64,000 bases of DNA from Azolla caroliniana (GCA_043228905.1 JBHGNT010000021.1:10416001-10480000), one strand, 5' to 3'; numbered from the stretch's first letter, positions 11,612 through 23,937 are shown. Translations and numbers: made by a program. The notes: generated by a model from the letters alone, not told the origin.

Positions 11612-13087
11612 CTATGAGGAGCCGGACGCTTTCCATCTAATCACTTGTTTAGCCAGGAGTTGCTGCCTTTTTGAAGATTCGTTGGGGGTTGATTCAATTG
11701 GTCTCCCCCTCCCCCGCTTCTTCGGCTGTATCAGCTCTACCGGCGGCGCTAAAAGAGTGAACTCGAATTCCTGTAGTAGCAATGTCCACTGGGCCAGCTT
11801 ACTTGTGAGGGATGCCTTAGAGACCAAGTATAAAAGTGTAGAATGGTCTACGTGAAATGAAAATTTACGGCCCAACAAATAGTGTCAAAACTTCGTGACA
11901 CTATAAATCATCCCCAAGGCCTCTCTTTCCGTTGTAGAGTAATTTTGTTCCGCTTGTGACAGTTTCCGGCTCACATAGTATATCGGCCGGTACCACTTGG
12001 GTTCGATCAGCTGCATAAGTGCACTGCCGATTGCTATGTCAGACACGTCGACGAACACATGAAACTCTTTGGACCAGTCCGAGGGTTGTACTATTGGTGC
12101 TTGCGATAGTAGTACTTTTAGCTCACGGTAAGCGTCATCCTTTGTAGTCGTCCATTGAAACGGTGTTCGGTGAACCGCAACATGCAACGGTGTTGCAAGA
12201 TTGGCCAAATACCGGAGCATCCGGCTATGCCACCGGATTTTTCCTAAGAATCTGCTTAATGATTTGGCCGTCCTTGGTGCCGGTGCCTCTAGAATTTCCC
12301 TGACTTTGTCAAGGTCTACTGTTATCCTGTCCTTGCTGACAATATGGCCAAGTAGCATACCACTAGTCACCCCGAACACACACTTTGTCGGGTTCAAGCT
12401 TAGCCGGTACCCCTTGCATTTCTCTAGGCATAACCGAAGATGGTCCATGTGTTTCCCTTGCCGGCTGTACACAGTGAAGTTGTCTAGGAGCACCTACATA
12501 AACGCCGGGATGAACTCTCCAAATATTTCCATGATTATCCGCTAAAAGGTAGCCGGCGCCATCTTGAGTCCAAACATCATCACTACGGCAACAAAAACTC
12601 CCCACTCGGTAACAAACGCCGTCTTTTCTTGGTCATCGGGGTGCATCCGTATTTGATTGTAACCGTTGAATACGTCTAGGAAGCTATATACCTCATGACC
12701 AGCTTCCGTGTCCAGAACTCCATCTGTGAATGGAAGTGGAAAGGCATCGGTCACCGTCGCGGCATTCAGTTTCTGATAATCGACGCACACCCGGATCTTC
12801 CCGTTCATCTTCGGCATGCCAACTATCGGACTCAACGATGTGGCTTTCTTTACAGGTTGGATAAAACCGACTTGGAGTAACTTGTCGATCTCTTCTTTTA
12901 CCCTTACCGCATAATTAGGGTTCATTCGATAGCGCCTTTGTGGTACCGGTTTGGCGTCTTTGTTGAGATGTATCCGATGTTGATACAGCTGCGGATCCAG
13001 CCCTCGCATATCCTCATAGGACCAGGCATATACGTCTCGAAATTCTTTAAATAATGTAATCATTGCCGTTTTGTTTTCCGGTGACAT
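11612..13087 (-). pseudogene. gypsy reverse transcriptase and truncated RNase H with AT-hook tail
   Basis: RT starts near 13,087 (KTAMITLFKEFRDVYAWSYEDM) and contains KIRVCVDYQKLNAATV and the FLDVFNGYNQI block. Two TAG codons fall at about 12,540 and 12,495. The catalytic box reads LLDN instead of the family's DD, so it is inactive. The connection and RNase H follow (HVFVDVSDIAIGSALMQ, YYVSRKLSQAEQNYS), with a TGA at 11,885. RNase H stops early, after LLLQEFEF, and runs straight into PKKRGRGRPIE, an AT-hook-like motif, and then to the coiled-coil region. The usual end of RNase H and the integrase are absent. Confidence 0.85.
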
Positions 13088-13459
13088 TTCTTTGGCAACA
13101 TGTACAGGTCATGCTTCCTCTTCAGTTCCCAAGTTTACTTTTTCTAGCTGGGATGCCTTCACCCTTTGAGATACCGCCATTTCCTGTTCCAGGGCTTCCT
13201 GTGCTTAACGTAGTTCTCTGACGACATCTCTATCTGGTTCCTCTCTGGCATCTTCCGGTTGTGCAATATACGGAGAGACTGCTTTGGTCACATCTATTTC
13301 AAACAAGGGTACGATTTTTGGATTATCCTCGAGATACTGATCGACTTCCTCGTCGGCGAGCCCTTCCAGCATATTAACACTTTCAGCGTATAACGGTGTT
13401 AGCTCTTTGCCGGTTCCGGTTTGTGGATCTGTCGGTACCCGTACTTTGGTGTTACCTCG
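13088..13459 (-). pseudogene. protease-RT linker of the gypsy element
   Basis: This 370-base stretch stays in the pol frame and reads as an acidic linker (NMLEGLADEEVDQYLEDNP) with stops near 13,440, 13,205 and 13,108. It is too short to hold an integrase, which rules out a copia-type gene order. Confidence 0.65.
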
Positions 13460-14332
13460 TCAGAACGTAATCACGTTCTTTCGCCAGTTTTGCTTAATGT
13501 ATGCCATCCGCAACCATGGTCGTCCAAGCAATAGTGGGTAAGCCCCTTGGGTATTTAACTGGAGAACCAGTGTAGAAATGTGGAATGCATGTCCTCCAAT
13601 TGTTACCTCCAGATCTCGTATTAAACCGGTGGATCTTATCAAACTCGTATCTGCCATCCAGAGCCAAAACGGCCAAGGCTCCCACTCCTGGATTCCTAGG
13701 GTGTCACAAGTACGGAGGCTGATTACATTGACGCCTGATCCTGGGTCGACAATCGTCCCTGGTAGCTTGTGTCCTTTGACAATGGCAGTGATTGCAGGAT
13801 TGCTTGTGTCCGCCACCGCCGGCCCTTCCTCTGGGTTGGAAAAGAAAGCCGGAGCCGGCGACGAGTCTGGTGGTGTTATTGCCGATTTCAGCCCATCTGT
13901 GAACCGGGGTACTAATTGTAGTAGCCAACCTAATGGCAACGTAATTTGACATTCCTATAATGCCTGCCATGTTGGTTTTTCTGACTGTATTGTGTCGGTG
14001 AGCTCCGCCGGTGCCTCCTTTTGTTGTTTGACTTCGGCCGCATTCCGCTCATTCGCGTTCTCTACCCATTCGGGTGCATATTTCCGGATAGTCTCTTGTG
14101 CTTCCCACTTCGTCATCTTTCCTTTTGACCTAGTGGTGACTTGTATATTCGCAACCTCTACTCCCACCATATTGATTGCTGATCGCTTTTTGTTACTTTT
14201 CACCGGGCATTGGTTGCTGTAATGGCCTTCCTGCCGACAGTAATAACAATACGCTTTCCGGGTATTGCTGGATTCTGCTTTTGGCCCAATACTTGGTTGA
14301 AATCCTGTTGTCGGTCGATTAGTCTCTTCCAT
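13460..14332 (-). pseudogene. gypsy nucleocapsid and aspartic protease region
   Basis: A CCHC knuckle (CYYCRQEGHYSNQC) lies near 14,240. The protease follows in the next open stretch (13,939-13,460) with IVDPGSGVNVISLRT, where the family usually has D-G-G or D-S-G, then the LGRPWLRM motif. A stop at 13,955 separates the two. Both are in the same frame as RT. Confidence 0.8.
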
Positions 14333-15962
14333 TCATCTATGTTATGGTTGGGTGCCACTCAATCCTCTCTCCGGCTCTCATGGGTATTCCTTCGCCAGTT
14401 CCCGACACTCCTCCTTTCGGGTGTTTCGTTTCTTATTAAAACATCGATGGTTCTTGTATACCTGTCGGCAGCAATCTTCGTAATCCCCATGTTGATCCTC
14501 TCTCCTCTGGTTGTAACTTGGAGAGTGATCGCGATCAGAACGATCACCATTATAATCCCGATACCTGTCGTACCGGTCCCGGTCATAAGTGTCCCTTCTG
14601 TCGTTGTACCGGACATCCTGTACTGGCCGGTAACGCTCGTCTCAATGCCAACGTTCTTCTTCCTCTTCTCGGTCGCTATGGGTATCGATTTTTCTTACCG
14701 GTGCCTCTTGCCGGTTCAGTAAGTTATATTCGCATCGGTCCATTGTGTGCAACCTGGAATGGCATAACATGCACTGTGACCGCATGGTACATTCTATTGT
14801 AGAGTGCCCGGCATTGAGACAAGTCATACATTGTATAGCTTGCCGAAAACGTAGGTCTTCTTCTGTCGGCAATGCACGTTGGAGTGCCCCCATTGTTAGC
14901 CACGAGCTTGTTTTCTCCATCTCCCTAACCCGGTCTATGACCTGGTCGATCGTGCTGGTGTGGAAATCAATGACTGTGGACACCGTACGCAGGGGTTCCC
15001 GAAGTGCTGCTAGGAATATTGTTTTAGCCTCTGCTTTCGGTGGTGCCCGACTTAGCTGGTTGTGCATCCGTTGGAACCGGATTACGAATTGCTGAATGGT
15101 TTCCGTAGGTTTCTACCGTATGGTGTAGAATAGGCCGACCATCTCTCGTTGATCTACCTCCTTGTGGAAGAATTGTAAAAATCTAGTTTTCAAGTCCTCA
15201 AACATAGTGATGGTGCCGGGAAGGTGCGTCAAGTGCCATCGCACGGCTGGTCCTTCCAAAGTCATGCCGAACTCTACAATCTTCGATCGTTCTGCAACAC
15301 ATGGTTTGCTTCCCATGTTTGTAGAAATGCCTACACATGGACTTCCATGTGTGGATCATCCCCGTACCTGGGATATTGGAACAACATATCATCGTTCGGT
15401 GTCGGAACTCGAGCTGGTGGTGACAGGGGTCTCTCCTCCTCTTTTGTTGAAGGCGGTGTCGGAGGTCTTTCCTCCTCTTTTTTCGGCGTCGAAGGTCTTC
15501 CCTCCTCTTTTGGAGGCTCGCGTGGCGGCTTCGGAGGTTGATCCGCCTCGTGCCTTCCTAAAGTTTCTAGTTCTGTTATTGCCGGCTCCAGTGTCAGTAT
15601 ATTATACGATTCCTCGTCCTCCGGTCCGTCCAGGGTGTCGTGACTACTGTGGTTATTCGAATGTGCATTGTATTCGCCATCCGAATCCGATTCAAACGCC
15701 GAAAATGGTTCTGAATCGCCTTGTCCCGTTGCTAATGCCTGCAGGATGGATTCCGCTTCCTTTGGACTACTTAAATTGCTTCCTTCGTTTGGATGCGAAT
15801 TTTGCTGCAAACGGAGTGACTCCGTGGCCACTCACCGGATCACCTTTGAAAAGGATCGATCCGTGTGGATTTCTTCACCTGCCTAGTGGTACGCTTCACG
15901 CTTCCGCAGTGTTTCGACGAGTCATCTCGCACGCTCCGTTGTTGGGTCATTTGTTGGTCTAG
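14333..15962 (-). pseudogene. gypsy gag region
   Basis: The gag starts with an acidic, Pro-rich segment (15,831-15,331, KEEERPPTPPSTKEEERP). A frameshift leads into the capsid-like domain (15,316-14,642, GMTLEGPAVRWHLTHLPGTI), with a stop at 15,113. Two CCHC knuckles follow (CMTCLNAGHSTIEC and CMLCHSRLHTMDRC, near 14,780-14,710). With the third knuckle further on, this gag carries three. No intact ORF remains. Confidence 0.75.
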
Positions 15963-16021
15963 TCATCCATGCCCCCCATTGTTCACTGCGCTTGAGCAGG
16001 AATCGTGGTCACCAAAAACTG

Positions 16022-16503
16022 TGTTACTCCTTGGGGCAAGAGTAGCCCTAACACAGGGTGTCCCTCTATGACACTTCACCAAAGGTTGGTGCAAGTGGGG
16101 TAGGCTTAGACCGTGATACAAACGTATTCCTAACCGGCTACTAACCGGCGTGGTTAAGGATCGTAATACATGCGTAAGATAGATTCTATTAAGCACAGAA
16201 CGGTAATTAACTAAAGCTTCAAAGATTAAACAAGATGTCGAACAACAACACTTTCATTAATAAACCACTATCTAATTACAATCTAACCGGGTCCTTTTAT
16301 AGGTCACCAGCTCTAGGTTACGAACCGGTGCCAACCGGCAACCGGCCATGAACCGGTCCAGATCCGGATCGGCATACCGATTCTGGGTCCGTCCGTTCGC
16401 TTCTCCAAATATAATAATTATAGATAACAACTCCTGGTTCTAAAATAATTATCCCTTTCCCATTGTGGACGTTATCCGGCTTTTAAGTCTTTGCTGGTCA
16501 ACA
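16022..16503 (-). repeat. 5' LTR of the integrase-less gypsy element
   Basis: 482 bp, the same ends as 8,804-9,285. On the minus strand it is followed by TTTTTGGTGACCACGATTC, where a primer-binding site is expected (TGGTGACCACGA); the matching tRNA was not identified. Confidence 0.9.
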
Positions 16504-17895
16504 ATGACAAGGGAAATATTATCAACGCTAAGGGTCTATGAAAGAACGAGAAGATCATCCAATTGAGATCAGCATATGAAGGTCCAAGTTGGTCCCTAAT
16601 TAGAATTGTGGCACGAGACGGGAAGAAATGGAAGGTGTATCCACCATTCAATGAGGTTGAGGAGGACTGGATCTTGCACATGGTCGGAGGCAAGCTTCTC
16701 GAGTGTTTAGAATAGGATCCGGTAGAATGTAAGTGGAGGGGAGAACAAGATAAATCAATAGGTTCCTTCGAGTAATCGACACACTTGGGGAGAAAGTTAT
16801 GCTTGCAACATGAGGTACGCCAACAAATGGGCCCATGTAGATGTTGATTCGGTATTCATGGATAGAACCAAGAGCAAGATATAGAACTCATCCCTTCTTG
16901 AGAAGGCCAAAGTGTTTTTCTGGTTAATCACCCATCGGGTTGTTTCAACCGAAGAGTGGCTTGTGAAAAGGGGTGGCATGAGCGACTGCAAGGCCTGCAA
17001 AGTGAGTTTGGAGGACATCGCACATTGTTTGTGGAACTGCCCACATGCCCAAGAAGTTTGGACGAGGAGGTTAAGAATCTTGGCTCAGTGCGGGGTTAAT
17101 GTTCATGTATCGAGCGTAGCAACTATCTAGTTGGCTATTGAATCGGCTGCGTGGCTCCATGCGTGGAATGGAAATAGTCCTTTAAAGGTGGTGCACGGAA
17201 CTGTACAACCTTCTACACAGAGCGGTTCATTCTACATACAGAAACGATATGTGCACATTTGGTTATTAGTGATTGTCCTTACAATTTGGCAAGAGTGGTT
17301 ATTTAGATGCAATGCATCTTTCACGAGTAAGCAAACCACACCGGCCGCGAGTTTAATGATGATCTGGTTTAATCTTATTTCTACATTATAAGGAAAGTTT
17401 GAAAGCATTAATGGGACCTTAGACACGAGTGAAGAAGCTAGAGGTTGTTTCCTCCTGAAATGGAGAGGTTCTCCGATGTTGCAGATGGTGGATGGCAATG
17501 CAAAGTGGATTTATCAACCACCATGGTGGTTGTTTCCTTCGAAGGTACCAAACATCGCAAATAGGTGGGCGCTTCCACATGAGGAGATTGGAGGATGTCT
17601 ATGTTGAATTACGGTCGTATGAGGCTCACGTTGAGGGTATGGTGTTGACTAATATTGTGCTCATCGGATGCATGTCGTTATAATCCAGATCGTCCACGGG
17701 AAGGTTGCTCATCCTCTTCTATTCATCCTTGAGCTTGATGTGGTGATTATCAGCTTATGTTTGTTGATTCCTTTGTACATAGTGGTCTCTTTGTAGCCGT
17801 GCAACTTGGCCTATAAGATATGAGTTGTTGTATACTATCCTATGTAGATTGACTTAACTAATGGAAGTAGTAAACTTTTTGGAATAAAAAAAATT
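16504..17895 (+). pseudogene. LINE, right piece with zinc-binding region and A-rich 3' end
   Basis: A stretch at 16,912-17,391 reads VFFWLITHRVVSTEEWLVKRG, then DCKACKVSLEDIAHCLWNCP, the zinc-binding motif that follows reverse transcriptase in plant LINEs. A single TAG falls at 17,128-17,130. A TGG-rich tail and 3' untranslated sequence end at an A-rich run near 17,885-17,895. The piece joins 8,226-8,803 once the gypsy element is removed. The 16,504-16,910 part is heavily broken. Confidence 0.8.
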
Positions 17896-18509
17896 TCATT
17901 TCCTGTACCCATACATTTCATAAATTATTTTCCCTCTCCTCCAAATAGCCATCCTTGCAACTATACACAAACACATTTTAAAACATGAATATTTATCTAT
18001 ATATGAAAATAATTACAATGATATCCTTACATCTTTAACTAAGCTACTCTAGTACACTCACATATTTACACAAAACTAAGACCTCCTAAAATACATGCAC
18101 ATAGTCATTCAAATATACCTATATTTGAGCAGACACACACACCAACACAAATTTTCTTGTCAATATATCACTTACAAATCATTTATCTATACACACACAC
18201 ACACATCCACAATTAGACGATGATATTATAATATATAATTAGAAATCACCTAACCCACTTGGAAGTTGTTGCAAAGTTACAGGCATGTGTGTGAAACATG
18301 AGTGGAACCACTGGGAACTTGAACTAGAGAGGAAGGGTTGCAGACTCCAATTGTTGGTTTGGAGATTTAAGGCTACCTATTGATATTTGGTTTAGTTGTG
18401 AGAGGGTTTTGTCTTAATGCTTTTTGACTATGTATTTATACATAACAATTGTCTATGAAAATTTAACATAGAATAATAGTTATGCTCTTGGTAAATATAA
18501 TGCTTCTAA
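17896..18509. other. AT-rich spacer with short CA runs
   Basis: No gene seen. Contains several (CA)n/(ACAC)n runs near 18,130-18,215. Confidence 0.7.
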
Positions 18510-18898
18510 CCCTATAGGTGCATGGTTTGAATTATGGCTTAGTCGACTAAGTTGCAAGTTTTGGCAAGCTGACCCAAAATTGGCTCCAATCGTCTTCAAC
18601 AACAATCAAGTAGCAATAGCTTTGGTGAAGAATCCGGTACACCACAACGCCTCGAAGCATATCAAAGTTGGATATCATTTCGTTCAGGATTGTGTGACCA
18701 AGGGAAAGCTTGGCTTAGAGAAGGTTTCTACAACCAACAATGTTGCGGATGGGATGACTAAAAGTCTTTCGACCAATCCGTTGGATATCATTTCGTTTAG
18801 GATTGTGTGACCAAGGGAAAGCTCGGCTTAGAGAAGGTTTGTACAACCAACAATGTTGCAGATGAGATGACTAAAAGTCTTTCGACCGATCGGTTTTG
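18510..18898 (+). pseudogene. Ty1/copia RNase H C-terminal fragment with partial duplication
   Basis: Translation gives NNNQVAIALVKNPVHHNASK then HIKVGYHF, and VADGMTKSLSTN, the end of copia RNase H (the family has ADIFTKAL there). The last 108 bases or so (from TTGGATATCATTTCGTT) are repeated directly at 18,781-18,897. Everything upstream of the RNase H end is missing. Confidence 0.8.
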
Positions 18899-19052
18899 AT
18901 CTATTCAGCAACTTATGGGTGTGGAGATGATTTTAGCTAGGCTAATTTAGGGGCAAATAGGAATGCAACATAGTTTGTCCCAACGACAATAAAAGTCGTA
19001 GTATATAATCATCTTATTTTATCTATATTTTCTTGTTTATATTACGGGGAAG

Positions 19053-19318
19053 TGATGAATAAAATCATATAATGGATGTATTCACATTACCACCTTGGAC
19101 TAACTAGGTTAGGCTATTCTTGTAAATAGCATAAAGGGCAATTGCACTAGTTTGGTTAGTATATAACCAAATTGTAAGAGGTTGTTGCCATTGATGTTGT
19201 AGTTGTCATTCTTGAATAATACATTTTGTATCTTTATGCCTCTCGGTTCCCTCTTTTTCTCTTTTGTTTTTGTTTATGTTCAAGCTCTTCATTGATATCT
19301 ATATATTTGGTTTCATCA
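19053..19318 (+). mobile_element. 3' LTR of the copia remnant
   Basis: A purine run (ACGGGGAAG) precedes TGATGAA at 19053, and the candidate ends TTTCATCA at 19318, giving inverted TGATGAA/TTCATCA termini typical of an LTR (266 bp). It follows the RNase H fragment by about 150 bases of untranslated sequence. Confidence 0.6.
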
Positions 19319-19336
19319 CGTACATAGTGTGTACCA

Positions 19337-19632
19337 TTCTCCTAGACAAGATTATCATAAACTGTAGGATCTAAGACAACCCACCTCCAACATGGGTGGG
19401 CAAGTAAATTTCTATTTAGATGCGAAGCTTCGGAAATGGTATTTGTCTCATCGTTTGGACAATTGTCACTCAAACTCATGGAATGGCGATAAAGCATTGT
19501 TGCATGGCTTCTTCAACACAACCTCCATTCTCCTAGACAAGATTATCATAAACTGTAGGATCTAAGACGACCCACCTCCAACATGGATGGTCAAGTAAAT
19601 TTCTATTTAGATGTGAAGCTTTGGAAATGGTA
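19337..19632. repeat. direct duplication of about 100 bp
   Basis: The segment starting CATTCTCCTAGACAAGATTA occurs near 19,335-19,440 and again near 19,530-19,632, about 95% alike by eye, with unrelated sequence between. Confidence 0.8.
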
Positions 19633-19640
19633 TACAATAA

Positions 19641-20439
19641 GACGGTTAGATACACCGAATCCAGTGGCTATTACTTATCAATAGGCTAATACAACAACTT
19701 AAGAATGGGAACCGGCAAAGGTGAGTCAAGTGGGCCGCTAGGAAGACGTCCACCATTGGTCATGCCCCGAAGACAGTGGAGTGTTCTCGTGCCACTTCGC
19801 CCTCCCTTCGCGAACCAACCGCCGCACAAAACGCTCTCCATCGAGGACAGGAAGCCAGATCACCAAGTGTTGCCACCAGAATGCCTAAAGCCGCCGTTGT
19901 AGGAACTCCCAAACCAAACCAAACTCTCACACAAAGAAGAGAGAGTAACACCCGAAACCCTAAACTGCATAAACCCTAACTCACACAAACTCTCACAAGA
20001 AGAAGAACCTAAACGGAATACTAACGTCCATCGAAAGAATGAACTAAACCCACAGGACAATGAAGAAGACTAAAATAAAACCCTTAAACGAAATAGGATG
20101 AAAAGACCAAAGTACAAACCGTAAGGGAATAAGAATAAGATGAAGACCAAGAAACCACCAAACCCTAGACCTAAGTGGTATACCCTTCCTAACTCAAAAT
20201 GGGCAACCCTTTTACAAGGGGCACTCCCTTCCTTTTATAGAACAAGGAGAGGGATGCATAACAATGTGGGATAAATCCCATTGTACATGGGATCCTCTGT
20301 CCCAAATTATCTCCTGTTCGGCACCATAAAGGCGCCCCTATTATTCACACCTTTATACAAGGGTAAGTGCACATGATGCACTTCGTCGATGCCACTAACT
20401 TCTCTGGTTTTCTCACTATGTCCATGAATCTTCACGACA
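19641..20439. repeat. LTR-like dispersed repeat, left copy
   Basis: Closely matches 49,893-50,507 in the same orientation; this copy has about 190 extra bases near 19,795-19,995. It ends TCTTCACGACA, as does the other copy. On the minus strand it would begin TGTCGTGAAGATTCACGAC, an LTR-like terminus. The two copies lie at the outer sides of the same GC-rich repeat, which would fit a pair of LTRs around a long non-coding element. No primer site or coding domain confirms this. Confidence 0.5.
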
Positions 20440-20984
20440 TCCGCCCCCATCAAACCGCACGTCCACCGGTACGTGCCAAATTCGAAGAAGTGTGAGAGAT
20501 CTCGACCATAGTGAGCAACCGGCCTTCCGTAATCCGCATCCCGGCTACCGTGTTGGCCTCCGCCAGTCCGAACCATCGGTTCCGGTTCCATCCTCGCGCT
20601 CGCCTCTCCGTAGGCTCGATCGACCTGTCGACAAGTCATTTGCCGCGATCTTCTCTCGTACGCGTGCTCGTCCCGTGGGCCTTGATCAACCGTATGCACA
20701 TTCCTCACGTTCCTGTATACTGGTGTCGCGAAGATTCGCGCGTGCGTGTGCTACTCGAGCGACCACCGGGGTCTTGGACTGGGGAGGACGTTCGCGGAAT
20801 TATCGAAGAGATGACGATCAATGTAAGATTAGATGAAATTGGTTTACTTGAGAAGAAGAAAAATTGTACACTTGAGAAGTAGAAAAATATGAAGAAGATA
20901 AAGACAAATATAATTTATATTGATGATAATGGTGTTGGTGATATCACATATTGAGCCCCCCTTACACAAGCCCAACTAGAGGCT

Positions 20985-21125
20985 TTTATAGGTCTTTCCA
21001 TGCTCGTGACATGGACAAAACCATGGGCTAAAACCATGGTTTTGTGCACACGGTTTTGCTTATGTTATGCACAAACCATGGGTTTAAAACCATGGTTTTG
21101 TGCACATGGTTTTCTATGGTTGTTT
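20985..21125. repeat. clustered AAACCATGG palindromes
   Basis: Blocks such as AAACCATGGTTTTGTGCACA repeat within 100 bases. ACCATGGT and GTGCAC are self-complementary, so the cluster can form several hairpins. Confidence 0.6.
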
Positions 21126-21179
21126 CGTCTATAATTTGTATATGAAAAGGAAATACATAAAATCTACACTATATGATAG

Positions 21180-21247
21180 TTGTCCTAGTCGTAAGGCAAT
21201 TATCTTGTATCTTAGAGGTGCAAGGTTCAATCCTTGCTTGCACCCCT
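21180..21247 (+). pseudogene. tRNA-like relic
   Basis: The A-box-like TAGTCGTAAGGC is followed by GCAAGGTTCAATCCTTGC, which folds as a T-arm. The T loop is one base short, so a degenerate tRNA or SINE head is likelier than a working gene. Confidence 0.35.
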
Positions 21248-22160
21248 CTGTATGAACTCAAGTGCCACTAGGCCTTAGGAGGCTTATTTGCTAAGTGTAT
21301 GTGCAATGTTGCACATCCTTGGTTTATTCGTCTCACTCGGTTTCACACCGTAGCCGAAAATCGTCACGACACCGGCGTCCTCCGTGTCCGAGGAACATCC
21401 CGTAGTGGCCCGCTTGGCCTCCACCGATCGTCGTGATGCCTTGGTTACTCGTTCGGTGCCGCGGTTCGCTATTGCCTTTGTCCCCTCACCGCCGCCTTCC
21501 TTCTCCTTGGTCTTACATTGCCACGGCGGCCGAACTGCCGAGGTCTCAATGTTCTTCGAGGCTACCGACCCAAGCAATCCGTCTTCGCGCCCGTATTCTC
21601 GTCCAGGCACCTCCGTTTTCCACGTAACTCTTGACTACACCCTGCAAGAAGCTCAGCCCGCCGTCCTCCTCCGTTCGGTGCTACCTGTGCTGAACTCCGG
21701 TATTCCTCCGTGCACGCTTCGTTGGCCCCTGCTTGGCTAGATCGTGTGTCGTTGCTTGTCGTTTCTCCGCATACCGGTGTCCTTCGCATTCGAGGAACAC
21801 CCTGTGTCGGCCTGCTTGGCCCCTTTCGTTCCACGCTGCTGCAACTGGTTCGGTGCCATATACTTGTCGTCGTCCCCTCGCCCCCACTAGCTTGTTATCT
21901 CGGCCTTGGCTTGTCACGCGAGTCGTTGCCACTCCGACTGAACCGCCGAGCTCTCTGAAGCGAGTGTGGAGGAGCCTCCCTCGGTCACCGATACCGTTTC
22001 CGGCTACCGACCCGTGCAACCTATCCAACGCCCGGTTTCCGACCCGACACCACCGTGTGCCGTCTTCCACCTTCCTTGCTCGCCACTGTCTGTGCTGAAC
22101 ACCGTCCCGTACCCGTGCTTTACTTCGGCCCTCGATGGCTATACGCATGTCCTCCGATTC

Positions 22161-22620
22161 ACCTCTGGGTGTGCCCTTTCCGTCTCGGCAGACTGTTCAC
22201 TGCTTGGGTGTCCTTGGTAGCTTTCCGGGCAGTTACCCTCACAGGATCACCCTTGTCCTTTGGCCCGCATGGCCCTTCATCTCCATGTCGCGTTGGCTGG
22301 GTCCGGCGTCGTCACTCGTTATTGCCTTTGTCCCCTCGCCCACACCTGCTTATCACCTCGGGCTTACACCAGCCATGCCAGCCATCACCTCTAGGTGTGC
22401 CCTTTCCGGCTCGGCAAACCGTTCTCCACTTGGGTGTCCTTGGTAGCTTTCTGGGTAGCTACCCTTGTAGGATCACCCTTGAACTTTGGCCTGCATGGCA
22501 TGTCATCTGCGCGTCGTGTTGGTTGGGTTCGGCGTCATCGTTCATTGTTTCCTTTATCCCCTCACCCACACCTGCTTATCACCTCGGGCTTACGCCTGCC
22601 ACGCCAGCCATCGCCACCCC
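22161..22620. repeat. direct repeats of about 226 bp in the GC-rich block
   Basis: The unit starting ACCTCTGGGTGTGCCCTTTC at 22,161 recurs at 22,387 with scattered changes; the second copy runs to about 22,615, and parts recur downstream near 22,905. Confidence 0.65.
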
Positions 22621-23906
22621 GACTAAGCTACCAAGGGTCCCCGGTACAAGTGTGGTGGATCCTTCTCCGGCTTCGACAATTTCTTCGTAACCGACCATGT
22701 TATGCGTTCTCATTCTCCTTCATCCTTCCGACCCTGCCGACTGGGTCCTATCCGGTTCGTGGCCGCGTCGTTGGCCTAATACCCCCTTCCACTCCTTTTC
22801 GGCTGTTCTACTAGATCCCGTTCACCTACTGCCACCGTCCTCTCTAGGTCTCACGCTGGCTCTCGGTCGCCGTAGGATCGCCCATCCGCACTTCTATGCC
22901 ATATCTTGGGTGTCCTCGGTAGCTTCCTGTGTTGCCACCTGCAAAGGATCACCCTCACCTGTTTTGGCCCGCCTGGCCTTCGTCGCTCTCGCGACGCCTT
23001 GGTTGCTCAGTGCCTCTACTGCTACGGCCTTCGTTCCCTCATCACCATTGTTAGTATCTTGTTCTTACGTCGGATCCAATGCCGACCGCCGAAGTCTCTA
23101 GAACCGGTGGGGAAAATCCTCCTCGGGCCTCCTATCCGTTAGGCAACCAACTCGTGCACCAAGCGTGTCAGATCTTCGTCCTTCTGACCTGGCCAATCGG
23201 GTCCAGTTTCGGTCTGTGGCCGCGTCACCGGCCTTGTACCTCTTTCCGCTCTTCTCGTCCCTTGCTTGCCTCTCAAAGACTCAACCGGACCGCTATCACT
23301 GGTCACTCGTTGCCGCTCTTCCGGGTGCATGCTTGTTTCTTGGCCCTTCGCCGGCCGTAGTGCATGCTCCGTTTCACACCCTTCACTCGTCACAGTCCCG
23401 ACCTCCGCGTCGGCCTCTTCTTCCTTCATCGTCGTAGTCCTTTCCAGCTCGGTTTGGCCCTCTTGGACCCGCTCGTCCGTCTTTCTGCACTTGTAAAGGT
23501 TGTGACCTTTGCATCCTCGCCGCTACTTTCCATCTCTTAGGTCTTTTGTGGGTTCCTTGGATGCAACCGCCTAAGTCTTGGGAACAAGTGTGGAGGACCC
23601 ATGCTTCTGTCACCCGCCTCTACCATTTCTCCCCGCCGTCGTTCATCCCCTCTGTGCTCACTACTTGGCCCTTACACGGCCATATTGCACACTTCTCATT
23701 CTGCTCTTCATTGTGTTCTTCTTTGTCAGATCCCGTTCACCTGCTGCCACTGTCAGTATCTTGGTCTTACGTCGGCTCCGTTGCCAACTGCCAAAGTGTC
23801 TAGCCCGGTGTGAGGATCGTCGTAGGATCGCCCCCATCGCTGCCTTTGCCCACGTCCCCTCGCCGCCACCGTCAATCTCCGGATCCGGTGTGAAGGATCC
23901 TCCTTG

Positions 23907-23937
23907 AACATGTTTGCGTTCACAAGTGGAAGGAATG
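23907..23937 (+). repeat. left terminal inverted repeat of the 24.3-kb element
   Basis: AACATGTTTGCGTTCACAAG then TGGAAGGAATG. A second copy of CACAAGTGGAAGGA follows within 20 bases, a feature shared with the right end of the 3.18-kb element. Confidence 0.85.

Larger units (their letters stand above)
8804..16503 (-). mobile_element. complete 7.7-kb gypsy-type LTR element lacking integrase
   Basis: Two 482-bp LTRs (TGTTACT...GGTCAACA) flank gag, protease, RT and RNase H read on the minus strand. The flanks are ATGAA at 8799-8803 and ATGAC at 16504-16508, a 5-bp duplication with one change. By eye the LTRs differ at about 34 positions (7%), so the insertion is old. No integrase lies after RNase H or between protease and RT. 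About 2.3 kb of AT-hook, coiled-coil and Pro/Glu-repeat coding sequence takes its place. It sits inside a LINE. Confidence 0.9.
20440..23902. repeat. GC-rich unclassified repeat, left part
   Basis: Dense in CCG, CTTGG and GGATC motifs. Several ORFs longer than 90 codons on both strands show no recognisable domain and look like by-products of base composition. Phrases such as GTCTCTAGCCCGGTGTGAGG recur, also at 48.2-48.9 kb. The DNA transposon at 23,907 inserted into this repeat and the same kind of sequence continues at 48,190. It contains direct repeats of about 226 bp and an AT-rich interruption near 20,830-21,300. Confidence 0.6.

Noticed and set aside
20440-23902. Many ORFs of 90-210 codons on both strands in the GC-rich block
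   Set aside because: They overlap in several frames, have no recognisable domain and consist of repeated Pro/Ser/Leu/Arg phrases, as expected from GC-rich repeats.
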